A stretch of 64,000 nt of DNA, taken from NCBI GenBank assembly GCA_002298165.1, contig DBMI01000028.1:1-64000 (forward strand), written 5' to 3'. The notes below the pieces were generated by a model. It had not been told where the DNA came from. It did no database searches and saw only the letters and a program-made list of their open reading frames with translations. The DNA comes from Desulfarculales bacterium UBA702. Its GTDB lineage: Bacteria > Desulfobacterota > Syntrophobacteria > Syntrophobacterales > Syntrophobacteraceae. This document shows, piece by piece, positions 33,574-42,874 of this stretch (its first letter is position 1; every line of letters begins with the position of its first letter). Position numbers and translations under genes: made by a program.

Positions 33574-36500
33574 TTGGGGTCTCCTTTCCAGGGCCGATTG
33601 GTTCTTTTGCATAAGCCATATAGTAGACGAGCGGTACTGCTATTAATGTAAAGACAGTTGAAACGGTTATGCCGAATATCAGCGACCATGCAAGCCCTGA
33701 GAAGATGGGATCGAGAGTAATGGGCCACGAAGCAAGCATGGCTGCAAGAGATGTCAGAAAAATTGGCCGGGTTCTGAGCGCGCCGGCTTCTATAATTGAT
33801 TTCGCGACGGGCTTTCCTTCCTTTCTGCGCTCCTCCAGAAATTCAATCAGAAGAATGGAGTTTCTGGTGGCGATCCCGGCGAGCGCAATCATGCCGATCA
33901 TTGCAGTTGCGGTAAAGTATACCGGATTGCTCCACCCCCCCACATCCTGGCTCGTTATAAGGTTCAAGAGCCAGAAACCGGGAAGAATACCGATTACCGA
34001 AAGCGGCAGTGCGATGAGTTGTATTGCCGGGAGCAGATAGCTCTGGGTTTGGTAGAGCAGGAGGATATAAATCCCGAGTACCGCAACTCCGAAGGCTATT
34101 CCCAGGTCTCTGAATACCCGAAGTGTGATGTCCCATTCGCCTTCGCCCGACCAGACGATTTCGGAATCCTTGAGTACCGCATCGCTTGCAACTTTATCTT
34201 CCAGGGTGAGGATTGCCTCCGGCGGCGGAAGCCCCGCCGTTTCGCCGAATACATAGACAACCTGCTTCAGGTTTTTATGATAGATCGGCTGGTCTATTGT
34301 TTCCCATTCGAGTTTGCCGAGCTCAGATAGAAAGACTCCACTACCTGCCTGTCCCTGCACCATAAGACCGCCCAGACTTGTTCCCAGCGCTCGCTCGTCT
34401 TTTGGCAACTGCAGCTTGATATAGAGTGGCAGTACTTGATTGTCCAGTCGAAGCGATCCGGGTACGTTGCCGAAGACCATCCCCTGCAGGAGGTTTGCGA
34501 TGCTCTGGTCAGCTATCTGGTTGAGCGCCGCTTTGGCGCGGTCAACCTTGAAAACGGCTTTGCGTTGCGGTGCAACCAGGATGTCATCAATATCAACAAC
34601 TCCCGGTGTACTCTCAAAAAGCCCGCGCACCCGTCTTGCAGTCTCCGCCTGATCACTGTACGAGTGGCCAACCCTGCCATACACCTCAGCCACCAAAGTA
34701 GAAATGACCGGTGGACCGGGCGGACTTTCCACGATTTTTATATTTGCGCCGAACTGAGCTGCAATTTCTGTGAGATCATTTCTGAGTCTCAGGCCTATCG
34801 CATGGCTTTGCTGGCTGCGCTGCTTTTTCCCGATGAGGTTTACGCGAAGATCACCAACGAATGGGCCCTGGCGAAGATAATAATGACGGACCATGCCGTT
34901 GAAATCCATTGGGCTCGAGGTGCCCGTGGAAAGCACTACATCGGTAACCTCGGGAACCCGCACCAGGTAGTCGGCAAGCGAGGCCGCTGCCGCTTCGGTA
35001 TTTTCGAGTGTTGTGCCCCGAGGCATGTCTATTACGACCTGCAGCTCATTTTTGTTGTCGAACGGGAGCATCTTCAGGGGCACCCGTTTCGAGAGTACCA
35101 GCCATCCAGCAAAAGCGAACAGGACGAGCAGGGCGCCTATGATCCCATACTGAAGACGCCTGCTGGCGAAAATTGCGCCCATTATTTTTTCATAGATCTT
35201 GTAGAGTTGAGTCTCTTCGAGTTTAAACGGTGCGGCATGAGGGCGGCTGTAGACTCCTTGGAGCATGTGAAGCGAGAGCCAGGGGGTTATAGTAAACGCG
35301 ACTATCAGGCTCATGAGCATCGCAACAGGTACGTTCAGGGCCATGGGAGCCATGTACGGGCCCATCATTCCGGTAATGAAGAACATGGGGACAAAGGAGA
35401 TTATTACCGCAACAGTTGCGAGAATAATGGGCGGGCGAACCTCGTTTACAGCGCTTACAACCGCCTCCTCCGGCGGTTCGTTGCGCATCTCGAAATGTCG
35501 ATGAATGTTTTCAACATCCACAATGGGGTCATCCACCACGAGTCCCAGTGACAATATGAGCGCAAAAAGGGTGACCCGGTTGATCGTGTATCCCAGAAGC
35601 ATGTTTAGCAGCAGTGTAAAACTGAAAGTAACCGGCACGGCAAGCGCTATTATGATGCCCTCGCGCCAGCCCAGCGCGTAGGCGAGAAGCAGAACCACTA
35701 TCGCTATGGCAACAAGCAGGGCTTCCACGAGATCGTTTACCTTCTCGTCCGCCGTTTTGCCAAAATCTCTCGTGACCCGGAGCCACATCCCCTCGGGGAG
35801 GACCTCTTTTGCAAATGATTCGGCCTCCTTGCGAACCTCCTCGCTTACCGTGACTGCATTGGTTCCCTTGCGCTTGGCAACCGCAACTGTAACAGCGGGG
35901 TAGTCACGGCCGCGCTCGATCTGGTCGGGAAGAGGGGCGGAATGCTCAGGGTCTGAGCTGGACCCCGCCATCTTACTGAAGAATATCCGTGTGTAGGAGT
36001 CGGGTTCGGCCGGCCCGTCCAATACCGAGGCGACTTCCTTTAGAAAAATGGGCCTGTTTTCGTTAACTCCGACAACAAGGTCCTCGATTTCCTGAGAGGA
36101 TTTGAAAAACTTTCCGGCATCGAGCTTTATTTCCTCGTTTGCCGAAACCAGACTCCCGGAAGGAAAGACAACATTGCCTGCTTTAAGGGCTCCGCTAATT
36201 TGGTCAAGGCTGATTCCGCGTCCGGCCATCTTCTGCGCCGAGAGTTGAATTGTAATCTGACGCGGCCTGCCACCCGAAATGAAAGTTCGTCCGGCATTCT
36301 TTACTGCCTGGAGCCGAATTTCAAGCTCCTCGGCGACTCGACGCAATTCGAAATCGCTGTAACGTTCGCTGAAAAGTGTGAGATTAATTATTGGCACGTC
36401 GTCTATCTCGACAGGTTTAACTATCCAGCCGGTCACCCCCGGCGGCACCTGGTCAATATTAGACTGTATTTTGTTGTTGAGTTTTACCCAACTGCGCTCG

Positions 36501-36832
36501 CGATCCTCACCAACGTAGAACCGCACTGTAATGATTGCCTGTGAAGGATAGCTGGTAGAGTAGACGTATTCCACGCCGTCTATCTGGTAGAGCAGTTTTT
36601 CGAGGCGGGTGGATACCTGCCTTTCCACCTCCTGCGCGGAAGCTCCGGGCATGGAAACTACAACATCGGCAATGGGAACCACAATCTGGGGGTCTTCCTC
36701 GCGGGGCGTAATCATAAGCGCTGCGGTACCGGCTACAAGGCTGATTAGAATCAGCAATACCGAAAGATTGCCCTTGAGAAACGACTCGACAATCCGAGTC
36801 ATCAAGTTATGTGATTGACCTGGGCCGCTCAC
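33536..36832 (-). CDS. RND efflux transporter permease (AcrB/HAE1-like)
   Basis: 1098 residues, full length. TM1 (about 15-35) is followed by the first large periplasmic region (SMPGASAQEVERQVSTRLE). The central TM block has the proton-relay Asp pair in LGLVVDDPIVDVENIHRH (near 430). A second periplasmic region follows, then the final TM block (MIGMIALAGIATRNSILLIEF and RTRPIFLTSLAAMLASWPI). It exports its substrate by proton motive force through the periplasmic adaptor encoded just upstream. The GTG start overlaps the adaptor stop (GTGA); the Met at residue 11 is an alternative. The substrate is unknown. No outer-membrane channel gene is adjacent, so a TolC-like protein is presumably supplied elsewhere. 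Confidence 0.93.
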   Translation of the reverse strand: MSGPGQSHNLMTRIVESFLKGNLSVLLILISLVAGTAALMITPREEDPQIVVPIADVVVSMPGASAQEVERQVSTRLEKLLYQIDGVEYVYSTSYPSQAIITVRFYVGEDRERSWVKLNNKIQSNIDQVPPGVTGWIVKPVEIDDVPIINLTLFSERYSDFELRRVAEELEIRLQAVKNAGRTFISGGRPRQITIQLSAQKMAGRGISLDQISGALKAGNVVFPSGSLVSANEEIKLDAGKFFKSSQEIEDLVVGVNENRPIFLKEVASVLDGPAEPDSYTRIFFSKMAGSSSDPEHSAPLPDQIERGRDYPAVTVAVAKRKGTNAVTVSEEVRKEAESFAKEVLPEGMWLRVTRDFGKTADEKVNDLVEALLVAIAIVVLLLAYALGWREGIIIALAVPVTFSFTLLLNMLLGYTINRVTLFALILSLGLVVDDPIVDVENIHRHFEMRNEPPEEAVVSAVNEVRPPIILATVAVIISFVPMFFITGMMGPYMAPMALNVPVAMLMSLIVAFTITPWLSLHMLQGVYSRPHAAPFKLEETQLYKIYEKIMGAIFASRRLQYGIIGALLVLFAFAGWLVLSKRVPLKMLPFDNKNELQVVIDMPRGTTLENTEAAAASLADYLVRVPEVTDVVLSTGTSSPMDFNGMVRHYYLRQGPFVGDLRVNLIGKKQRSQQSHAIGLRLRNDLTEIAAQFGANIKIVESPPGPPVISTLVAEVYGRVGHSYSDQAETARRVRGLFESTPGVVDIDDILVAPQRKAVFKVDRAKAALNQIADQSIANLLQGMVFGNVPGSLRLDNQVLPLYIKLQLPKDERALGTSLGGLMVQGQAGSGVFLSELGKLEWETIDQPIYHKNLKQVVYVFGETAGLPPPEAILTLEDKVASDAVLKDSEIVWSGEGEWDITLRVFRDLGIAFGVAVLGIYILLLYQTQSYLLPAIQLIALPLSVIGILPGFWLLNLITSQDVGGWSNPVYFTATAMIGMIALAGIATRNSILLIEFLEERRKEGKPVAKSIIEAGALRTRPIFLTSLAAMLASWPITLDPIFSGLAWSLIFGITVSTVFTLIAVPLVYYMAYAKEPIGPGKETPNEYRPNGDPLRG

Positions 36833-38055
36833 GGGATAATAACCTCTTCATCTTCACGCAGACCCGAGAGCACCTCGACCACCGAGTCGTGTCTTCTGCC
36901 AAGGGTTACGAATCTGCGCTGTGGGTAGCCCTGGCCGTCCAATACGCGGAGTAGATAAAGCTGACCGATTTCCTGAATGGAATTAGCCGGAACAGTCAGT
37001 GCCTGATATTCTCCATAGGGAATGGGCAATCTTCCAAAAAGGCCATTGACGAGCTGAGGGTCAGGCGGGAGGCGCAATTTCACAAGAACGGTACGGGTAC
37101 CGGCGTCCGATTTAGGAGTAATTTCGCGAAGCTTAGCAGTAAAAGAACGGTTTAGTGCATCAATGCGGACATTGAATTCCTGGCCTTGCTTAACATGGGG
37201 TGAAATTGATTCTGAAAGATACACGTGGAATTCGGGTTGCTGGTTTGTCTCGACCAGGAACAAGGCCTGTCCAGGGGAAGCCATGTCGCCGATATCCACT
37301 TTTTTCTTTATAAGCTTACCGTCAAAGGGGGCGTAAATTTCGGTATATGTGAGCAGTGTCTGGACTTCGGCAAGAGCGGCTTTGGCGGATTCCTGCTGGG
37401 CGATTGCTCTTTCTATTTCGCCCTGGACAGCTTGGCTTTCCTGCTGGGCTGCCCTCAACTGTGCATCGGCCATATCCCGTTGAGCCCTGGAGTGGTCAAG
37501 TTGCTGGCCTGCAATTGCCTTGCTTTCGGCAAGTGCCTGAAAACGGCGAAAATCGCCGGCAGCGTTTGTGCTGCTGGCTCTTGCTGATGCGGCTTGTGCC
37601 ATGGCGGCAGACAGCTTTGCTTTTGCAACCTGAATGCCTCGGTCGGCCGCAGCCACCTGGGCCTCCGACTGCCTGATCCTTGCACGGATTTCACGGTCAT
37701 CCAGTTTTGCAATCAGGGTGGGATTTCCCGAGCCGGCAGTGCCGATCACATTTTCGCCCTCGCCAACAAAGATCTCCTTTACCTGGGCCATTATGCGGCT
37801 CGATATCTGAGCCTCAACCTGCGCTCGAACCGTACCCGGCTGTTCGATGATCAGGGGATAGGAGATCTTTATTGCCTTCGAGGTTTTCAGACCTTCGTAC
37901 TTTACCTTTTGTGCGGCAGGAGCGGGTTGTACCTTCTTAATGAAAGCTCCGGAGAGCCACATCATTAGAAGCAGAAGAATGGCCACCAGTCCAACGCCTT
38001 TGAGCAACTCGCGCCGCATTTCGCCGGGTTTTTTACCTATCGATCCGCTATCCAT
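36829..38055 (-). CDS. RND periplasmic adaptor (membrane fusion protein)
   Basis: 408 residues, HlyD/MFP family. TM anchor near residues 17-35, then a biotinyl-lipoyl-like half motif (GTVRAQVEAQISSRIMAQVKEIFV), an Ala/Gln-rich coiled coil (about 120-235: IRQSEAQVAAADRGIQVAKAK is its start), the second lipoyl half (TEIYAPFDGKLIKKKVDIGDMASPG), and the beta-barrel and membrane-proximal domains. It links the RND pump to an outer-membrane channel. First gene of a three-gene operon (adaptor, pump, DUF2892). GAGG precedes the ATG at 38055. Confidence 0.92.
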   Translation of the reverse strand: MDSGSIGKKPGEMRRELLKGVGLVAILLLLMMWLSGAFIKKVQPAPAAQKVKYEGLKTSKAIKISYPLIIEQPGTVRAQVEAQISSRIMAQVKEIFVGEGENVIGTAGSGNPTLIAKLDDREIRARIRQSEAQVAAADRGIQVAKAKLSAAMAQAASARASSTNAAGDFRRFQALAESKAIAGQQLDHSRAQRDMADAQLRAAQQESQAVQGEIERAIAQQESAKAALAEVQTLLTYTEIYAPFDGKLIKKKVDIGDMASPGQALFLVETNQQPEFHVYLSESISPHVKQGQEFNVRIDALNRSFTAKLREITPKSDAGTRTVLVKLRLPPDPQLVNGLFGRLPIPYGEYQALTVPANSIQEIGQLYLLRVLDGQGYPQRRFVTLGRRHDSVVEVLSGLREDEEVIIP

Positions 38056-38176
38056 CTCAGTCCTCGAGTGGGAAAATATAGTTCGTGTGAAGATTACTTA
38101 TTAATGGCAAATAGTTATAATCACGTGCCCCGAATTTGGGAATAGAAACAACAGATAAGCGATGCTTATGGGATTT

Positions 38177-38205
38177 TTGAATTTCCGTTCTAAATAATCT
38201 ATACT
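38177..38205 (+). promoter_or_regulatory. sigma-70-type promoter for the sulfur-transfer operon
   Basis: TTGAAT at 38177-38182 and TATACT at 38200-38205 are 17 bp apart. Transcription would begin near 38212, 58 bases before the cysteine desulfurase ATG. It is the only good pair in the divergent gap with the RND operon on this strand. Confidence 0.6.
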
Positions 38206-38269
38206 GACTAAGGTAAGAACGGAAAATACATGTGATCTACTAAATACCGCACTACTCAGGTGTCATTAA

Positions 38270-39412
38270 ATGCCAAAAATCTACTTCGACAACAATGCGA
38301 CAACCAGGCTTGATGCGTCCGTTTTTGAAGAGATGTTGCCGTTTCTCCGAGACAATTACGGCAACCCGTCGAGCCTCCACTCGTTTGGCAGGGAAGCCAG
38401 ACGTGCGCTGGATAATGCCCGCGCACACGTCGCGAACCTGATTGGCGCCGAACCAGGAGAGATCGTCTTTACGAGCGGCGGAACGGAGGCAGACAACCAG
38501 GCAATTATCGGAACCGTCGATATCATCGGGAAGCCGGGCGGGAGGATCATAACGAGCGCCGTCGAACACCAGGCTGTGCTCAATTCTTGTCAGCACCTCC
38601 AAAATAAAGGTTACCGCACCACTTTACTTCCTGTCGACCGCGAAGGCCGCATTAAGCTGGCCGATCTGGATAAGGCCCTGGATAATGATGCAGTCCTGGT
38701 TTCTATTATGTATGCAAACAACGAAACAGGGTCCATACAGCCAGTGGAAGAGGCTGCCTCTATTGCTAAGTCCCGGGGTATTCTATTTCATTGCGACGGT
38801 GTCCAGGCCGCCGGCAGGCTACCGATAGATGTGCGAAAGCTCGGAGTTGATCTATTTAGCCTTTCGAGCCACAAAATCAATGGCCCGAAAGGGTCTGGCG
38901 CCTTATTCGTTCGGCGCGGCATCCTGGCGCCCGTGCTGATCCATGGAGGACATCACGAACAGCGCAGAAGAGCCGGCACCGAGAATGTGGCGTCGATTGT
39001 TGGTTTTGGCGAGGCATGCCGGCTCGCAAAGCAGCGTCTCGATGAAACCGCAAGGAACTGCGCCACGCTGCGCGACCGTCTTGAAAAGCGCATTATTGAA
39101 GAGGTTCAACCAGCGGTACTAAACAGTTGCCGTGGAATCTGCCTCCCGAATACCCTCAACGTAAGCTTTCCGGGCGTTGATGGTCAGTTTCTTGCTATAA
39201 ACCTCGACCTGATGGGAATCGCAGTATCAACCGGTTCGGCCTGTCATGCCGAGAGTCGTGAGCCTTCCTATGTCTTAAAGGCAATGGGGCGAAGCGACGA
39301 TGAGGCTTCGAGCTGCATTCGCTTTTCCCTGGGCCGGGAAAATACGATCGAAGAGGTTGATGCAGTTGTACTCGCCTTGAAAGAACTCGTAAGGAGTTTG
39401 CGGGCGACATGA
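38270..39412 (+). CDS. cysteine desulfurase (NifS/IscS family)
   Basis: PLP enzyme that takes sulfur from cysteine as an enzyme persulfide, 380 residues. It begins with the classic IYFDNNATTRLD, has the PLP Lys202 in SSHKINGPKG, and the catalytic Cys325 in STGSACHAE. The sequence after the Cys (HAESREPSY) fits the group I, IscS/NifS-like loop. It is the first gene of an operon in which the next genes are a tRNA 2-thiouridylase and a set resembling TtuC, TtuB and TtuA, so it is the likely sulfur donor for tRNA thiolation. It could also serve Fe-S assembly and selenium supply, given the tRNA-Sec gene. The stop overlaps mnmA by 4 bp. Confidence 0.92.
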   Translation: MPKIYFDNNATTRLDASVFEEMLPFLRDNYGNPSSLHSFGREARRALDNARAHVANLIGAEPGEIVFTSGGTEADNQAIIGTVDIIGKPGGRIITSAVEHQAVLNSCQHLQNKGYRTTLLPVDREGRIKLADLDKALDNDAVLVSIMYANNETGSIQPVEEAASIAKSRGILFHCDGVQAAGRLPIDVRKLGVDLFSLSSHKINGPKGSGALFVRRGILAPVLIHGGHHEQRRRAGTENVASIVGFGEACRLAKQRLDETARNCATLRDRLEKRIIEEVQPAVLNSCRGICLPNTLNVSFPGVDGQFLAINLDLMGIAVSTGSACHAESREPSYVLKAMGRSDDEASSCIRFSLGRENTIEEVDAVVLALKELVRSLRAT

Positions 39413-40494
39413 AACATAGCGGGGAGCGAATAGTTGCCGCGATGAGCGGTGGTGTGGATTCAACAGTTGCGGCGGCCCTTCTGGTACGGGAGGGCCGCGA
39501 AGTTATCGGGGTTACCCTCCAGCTCCAGTCCTGCGATGAAGTGACAACCGAAAGATCGTGCTGCAGTGCGGCCGCAACAAGTCGTGCCGGTGGCGTGGCC
39601 AGCCGACTCGGAATCCCGCACTATGTCCTTGATTTCCGAAAAGAATTCGAAAATGAAGTGCTCCGGCACACTTGGGCCGAGTACAGCAGGGGACGCACCC
39701 CAAACCCCTGCGTCATTTGCAACGAGAAAATTAAATTCGGCCTCCTCTTTGAATTTGCGAGATCAGTTGGCGCGGGAAAAATTGCCACCGGTCACTACGC
39801 CAGAACCGAAAAGGCACCCGGCGGCTCCGTTTTCCTACAAAGAGGTTTATTTAGTCCGAAGGACCAATCCTATTTTCTTTTTTCGGTCCCTGAGAGCAGG
39901 CTCTCCTCTGTAGTTTTTCCGGTTGGAGGCCTCAGCAAGGACCGTGTGCGTTCGATTTCAAAAGAGCTAGGATTTGTCGAAGAGATCAGTGAGAGCCAGG
40001 ATGCCTGCTTTGCGGTGAGAGGAAAATCATATTCCGAACTTCTTCGTAGGCGCTTTGGAGCACCGGCTAATCCAGGGAAGGTTATCGGCCCGGACGGGAC
40101 AGTAGTTGGCAGGCACGACGGAATTCATAAATTTACCGTGGGTCAGGGGAGAAAACTTGGGATTGCGCTCGGAGAGAAGTGCTGGGTAAAATCAATTGAT
40201 CCGGAAACGGCTTGTGTATATATCACCACAGAGAGCGGAGATTTGCTCTCTCGCGGCCTTACTGCTTCTGTTGTGAAATGGAATGGCGGCTGCGACAGAG
40301 AGGGCCCCCTGGAATGCCTTATCCAGGTTAGATACAGACAGGCTGCGGTTCGGGGTACGGTGGAGTTCCCGACGCAGGGAATAGTAAAGGTACAATTTCA
40401 GAATCCAATACGGGCCGTTGCTCCCGGTCAGGCAGTAGTTTTCTACGATGGGGACCGGGTGCTTGGCGGAGGATGGATCGAATCCTCCTATTGA
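39409..40494 (+). CDS. mnmA: tRNA-specific 2-thiouridylase
   Basis: Makes 2-thiouridine at the wobble position (U34) of tRNAs for Lys, Glu and Gln; 361 residues. The PP-loop ATP site is AMSGGVDSTVAAALL (near residue 12). The two catalytic cysteines are Cys101 in NPCVICNEKIKFG and Cys200 in SQDACF, with the usual KFTVGQGRKLGIA segment in the central domain. Translationally coupled to the cysteine desulfurase by an ATGA overlap, an arrangement that supports direct sulfur transfer. Confidence 0.95.
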   Translation: MKHSGERIVAAMSGGVDSTVAAALLVREGREVIGVTLQLQSCDEVTTERSCCSAAATSRAGGVASRLGIPHYVLDFRKEFENEVLRHTWAEYSRGRTPNPCVICNEKIKFGLLFEFARSVGAGKIATGHYARTEKAPGGSVFLQRGLFSPKDQSYFLFSVPESRLSSVVFPVGGLSKDRVRSISKELGFVEEISESQDACFAVRGKSYSELLRRRFGAPANPGKVIGPDGTVVGRHDGIHKFTVGQGRKLGIALGEKCWVKSIDPETACVYITTESGDLLSRGLTASVVKWNGGCDREGPLECLIQVRYRQAAVRGTVEFPTQGIVKVQFQNPIRAVAPGQAVVFYDGDRVLGGGWIESSY

Positions 40495-40505
40495 GGGACC
40501 ATTAC

Positions 40506-41546
40506 ATGTCGGAAAAAGAACGGGTTGCGAATCCACCTGACAGATATCTGCGGCAGAGAATTTTGCCTGAAATAGGGGATTCGGGACAGGAAAAACTAAG
40601 AGGCTCAACAATCCTGATAGCCGGCTGCGGTGCGATCGGAGGGTTGCAGGCAGAACTCCTGACACGCGCGGGCGTCGGGAAAATCAGGATTGTCGACCGG
40701 GACTTCGTTGATATAAGCAACCTGCATCGTCAGGTACTATTTAATGAACAGGATGCCGCCAATCGGCTTGCTAAAGTTGAAGCCGCGGCCATGAAGCTTC
40801 GCTCGATCAACTCCGATGTTGTAATCGAACCGCATGCTGTCGATATCACTCCCCGCAATATTGAATCACTGATTTCAGGAGTCGATTTTGTCCTCGATGG
40901 AACCGATAACTTCGAGACCAGGTACCTCATAAACGATGCTTGCATAAAGCATGGGAAGAGATGGGTATACGGAGGGGTAATCGCGACAACCGGCATGGTG
41001 ATGCTGATCGAACCCCGTAAAGGCCCCTGCCTGAGGTGCCTTGTTCCGGACCCGCCTCCCCCGGGTTCCATTCCGACATGCGATACCAGCGGCGTACTTA
41101 ATACTGCCGTCGGAGTTGTTTCGTCATTTCAGGCCACTGCCGCTATCAGGGCACTCTGTGGAGATTCGCCTGATCGCCGGGGGCTCCTACATATTGATCC
41201 CTGGAGCCTGAATTTTGATTTTTTCAAAATCGAGCGTGACAGTAATTGCCCTTGCTGCGTCCGGGACAGGTTCGAATTCCTGGAGTCCAAAAGAACAAGT
41301 TGGACAACTGCCCTGTGCGGGCGCAATTCGGTACAGGTCAGCCCTCCGGCAGACCTTTGCATTGATATGGACGCACTGCATGACCGGCTCGGACTGGCCG
41401 GCAGTGTAGAGAAAACCGGATTACTTCTCAGATTCATTTCAGAAGCTGGCGAGATGGTGATTTTCCCCGATGGACGGGCAATCGTCATGGGAACAACGGA
41501 TGAATCCAGGGCGCGGGGTCTTTACGCCCGATATATAGGGACTTAG
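40506..41546 (+). CDS. MoeB/ThiF/TtuC-type ubiquitin-like-protein activating enzyme
   Basis: 346 residues from the ATG at 40506, which has GAGGG upstream; an in-frame ATG at 40473 would overlap mnmA. ATP site GCGAIGGLQAELLTRAGVG near residue 43, arginine-finger region SNLHRQVLF, zinc pairs CLRC (near 176) and CPCC (near 249), and the putative catalytic Cys in TCDTSGVLN. After about residue 262 an extra domain of about 80 residues ends in FPDGRAIVMGTTDESRARG, seen in some MoeB/ThiF proteins. It adenylates the C-terminal Gly-Gly of a small sulfur carrier. The carrier gene lies 22 bp downstream, followed by a TtuA-like gene, so TtuC is the most likely role rather than molybdopterin or thiamine synthesis. 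Confidence 0.85.
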   Translation: MSEKERVANPPDRYLRQRILPEIGDSGQEKLRGSTILIAGCGAIGGLQAELLTRAGVGKIRIVDRDFVDISNLHRQVLFNEQDAANRLAKVEAAAMKLRSINSDVVIEPHAVDITPRNIESLISGVDFVLDGTDNFETRYLINDACIKHGKRWVYGGVIATTGMVMLIEPRKGPCLRCLVPDPPPPGSIPTCDTSGVLNTAVGVVSSFQATAAIRALCGDSPDRRGLLHIDPWSLNFDFFKIERDSNCPCCVRDRFEFLESKRTSWTTALCGRNSVQVSPPADLCIDMDALHDRLGLAGSVEKTGLLLRFISEAGEMVIFPDGRAIVMGTTDESRARGLYARYIGT

Positions 41547-41568
41547 AAGATCAACTCAGGATGAGAAG

Positions 41569-41760
41569 ATGATAAAAGTGTCTTTTAAAGATGCGCAACA
41601 TATTGTCGAGGGCAATACCACCGTCCGAAAAATCATAACCGGGCTTGGGTTGAACCCTGAAAGCATTCTGGCCATGAGAGACGGCAAACTTATTGTAAAT
41701 GAGACCTTCCTCGGCAAAGAGGCTGAAATCAAGCTCCTTTCAGTCGTTTCGGGCGGGTAG
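41569..41760 (+). CDS. ubiquitin-like sulfur carrier (MoaD/ThiS/TtuB-like)
   Basis: 63 residues with the beta-grasp pattern (VRKIITGLGLNPESILAMRDG, LIVNETFLGKEAEIKLLSVVSGG in two blocks) and the C-terminal Gly-Gly that is adenylated and converted to a thiocarboxylate. It is placed between an activating enzyme and a TtuA-like tRNA thiolase. TtuB is therefore the best guess; ThiS and MoaD are possible on sequence alone. In Thermus, TtuB also modifies proteins covalently; whether that occurs here is unknown. Confidence 0.82.
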   Translation: MIKVSFKDAQHIVEGNTTVRKIITGLGLNPESILAMRDGKLIVNETFLGKEAEIKLLSVVSGG

Positions 41761-41762
41761 GC

Positions 41763-42731
41763 ATGGGATATCGTTGCAGGAAGTGCACGGGGCAGAGCGT
41801 CATCAACATGCGACAGCACAGGCTTGCCCTTTGCGGAGATCATTTCATCGAATGGGTGCAAAAGCATACTGCCGAATTCATCAGAAAACATCGCATGATG
41901 GACACGGAGGACCGGATCCTTGTTGCGGTTTCCGGAGGCAAGGACAGTCTCTCGCTCTGGAGTATCCTGCTTGACCTGGGTTATCAGGCCGACGGTATCT
42001 ATATAGATTTGGGCATCGATTGGGATCTGGCTGAGACCGGCTATTCTAAAAGATCTCTCGATTATGCGCTTGCATTTGCGCATAGCGTCTCATCGAGGGC
42101 AAGATTCCACGTTTTGGACGTAAAAGGCGTTTATGGCAGTTCGGTTAAGGAGATTGCATCCCGAGGCCCCGCGGGGGCAAGGAGGAAGTTCTGCTCTGCC
42201 TGCGGACTGATCAAGCGCCACGAACTGAACCGAATGGCGCGGGAACTCGGCTATACCGTGCTCGCCACCGGTCATAATCTCGATGATGAGGCTGCCGTTT
42301 TGATGGGCAATGCCATGAACTGGGAAATCGATTACATGAAAAGGCAGGCCCTTGTGCTCCCGTCTAGCGATACCGGCCTTATTAAGAAGGTAAAGCCCCT
42401 GGCGAGGTTCTATGAAAGAGAGATGGCGGCCTACGCGATAGTAAAAGGCATCCCGTATATCGTGGACGAGTGCCCATTCTCCGAAGGAGCTACAAGTCTT
42501 GGATATAAAGAAATACTGAACTCCATGGAGAAAAACTCTTCGGGCACAAAACTCAAATTCTATTTTGAATTTTTAAAGGCGAAGAAAAAGGGGCTCTTCC
42601 CGAACCATGTGCCGCCGGAACTGGGCCAGTGCGAAAAATGCGGTGAGCCAACCGGGGCGACCGGATTGTGTGCCTTCTGCCGCTTGATCGAGCGGCCGGG
42701 TCGGTCTATCGATCATATCACTCAGGCATGA
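41763..42731 (+). CDS. TtuA/Ncs6-family tRNA thiolation enzyme
   Basis: 322 residues. N-terminal zinc ribbon (CRKC near residue 5, with Cys and His at ALCGDH), PP-loop SGGKDS at 57-62, three cysteines for an [4Fe-4S] cluster (Cys144 and Cys147 in FCSACG, Cys237 in DECPFSEGA), and a C-terminal zinc ribbon (CEKCGEP and CAFC). This Cys layout matches Thermus TtuA, which makes 2-thioribothymidine at tRNA position 54, and its archaeal/eukaryotic relatives NcsA/Ncs6 that act at U34. As MnmA already handles U34, position 54 is plausible here (inference). It starts 2 bp after the carrier gene. Confidence 0.87.
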   Translation: MGYRCRKCTGQSVINMRQHRLALCGDHFIEWVQKHTAEFIRKHRMMDTEDRILVAVSGGKDSLSLWSILLDLGYQADGIYIDLGIDWDLAETGYSKRSLDYALAFAHSVSSRARFHVLDVKGVYGSSVKEIASRGPAGARRKFCSACGLIKRHELNRMARELGYTVLATGHNLDDEAAVLMGNAMNWEIDYMKRQALVLPSSDTGLIKKVKPLARFYEREMAAYAIVKGIPYIVDECPFSEGATSLGYKEILNSMEKNSSGTKLKFYFEFLKAKKKGLFPNHVPPELGQCEKCGEPTGATGLCAFCRLIERPGRSIDHITQA

Positions 42732-42874
42732 TTTCCATAGTTGTCGCTGTTTTATGATTCGCAGCCGCCTTTTTCAGGCGCCCGCTGGGATTTCAGTATT
42801 GAAAAAATGAGATTGCTGTAAAATAGAAAAATCCCTAAGCAGTCTCGTTGTCATAGAACTTTGGAGTCAGCCAT

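Noticed and set aside
34436..35551. 371-codon open frame on the + strand inside the RND pump gene
   Set aside because: It is a shadow of the long RND gene on the - strand. It has no domain, no RBS, and a composition typical of antisense frames.
38195..38225. IscR-like operator near the desulfurase promoter
   Set aside because: One half resembles the type 1 site (ATACTGACTA), but it is one base short and the second half does not match.
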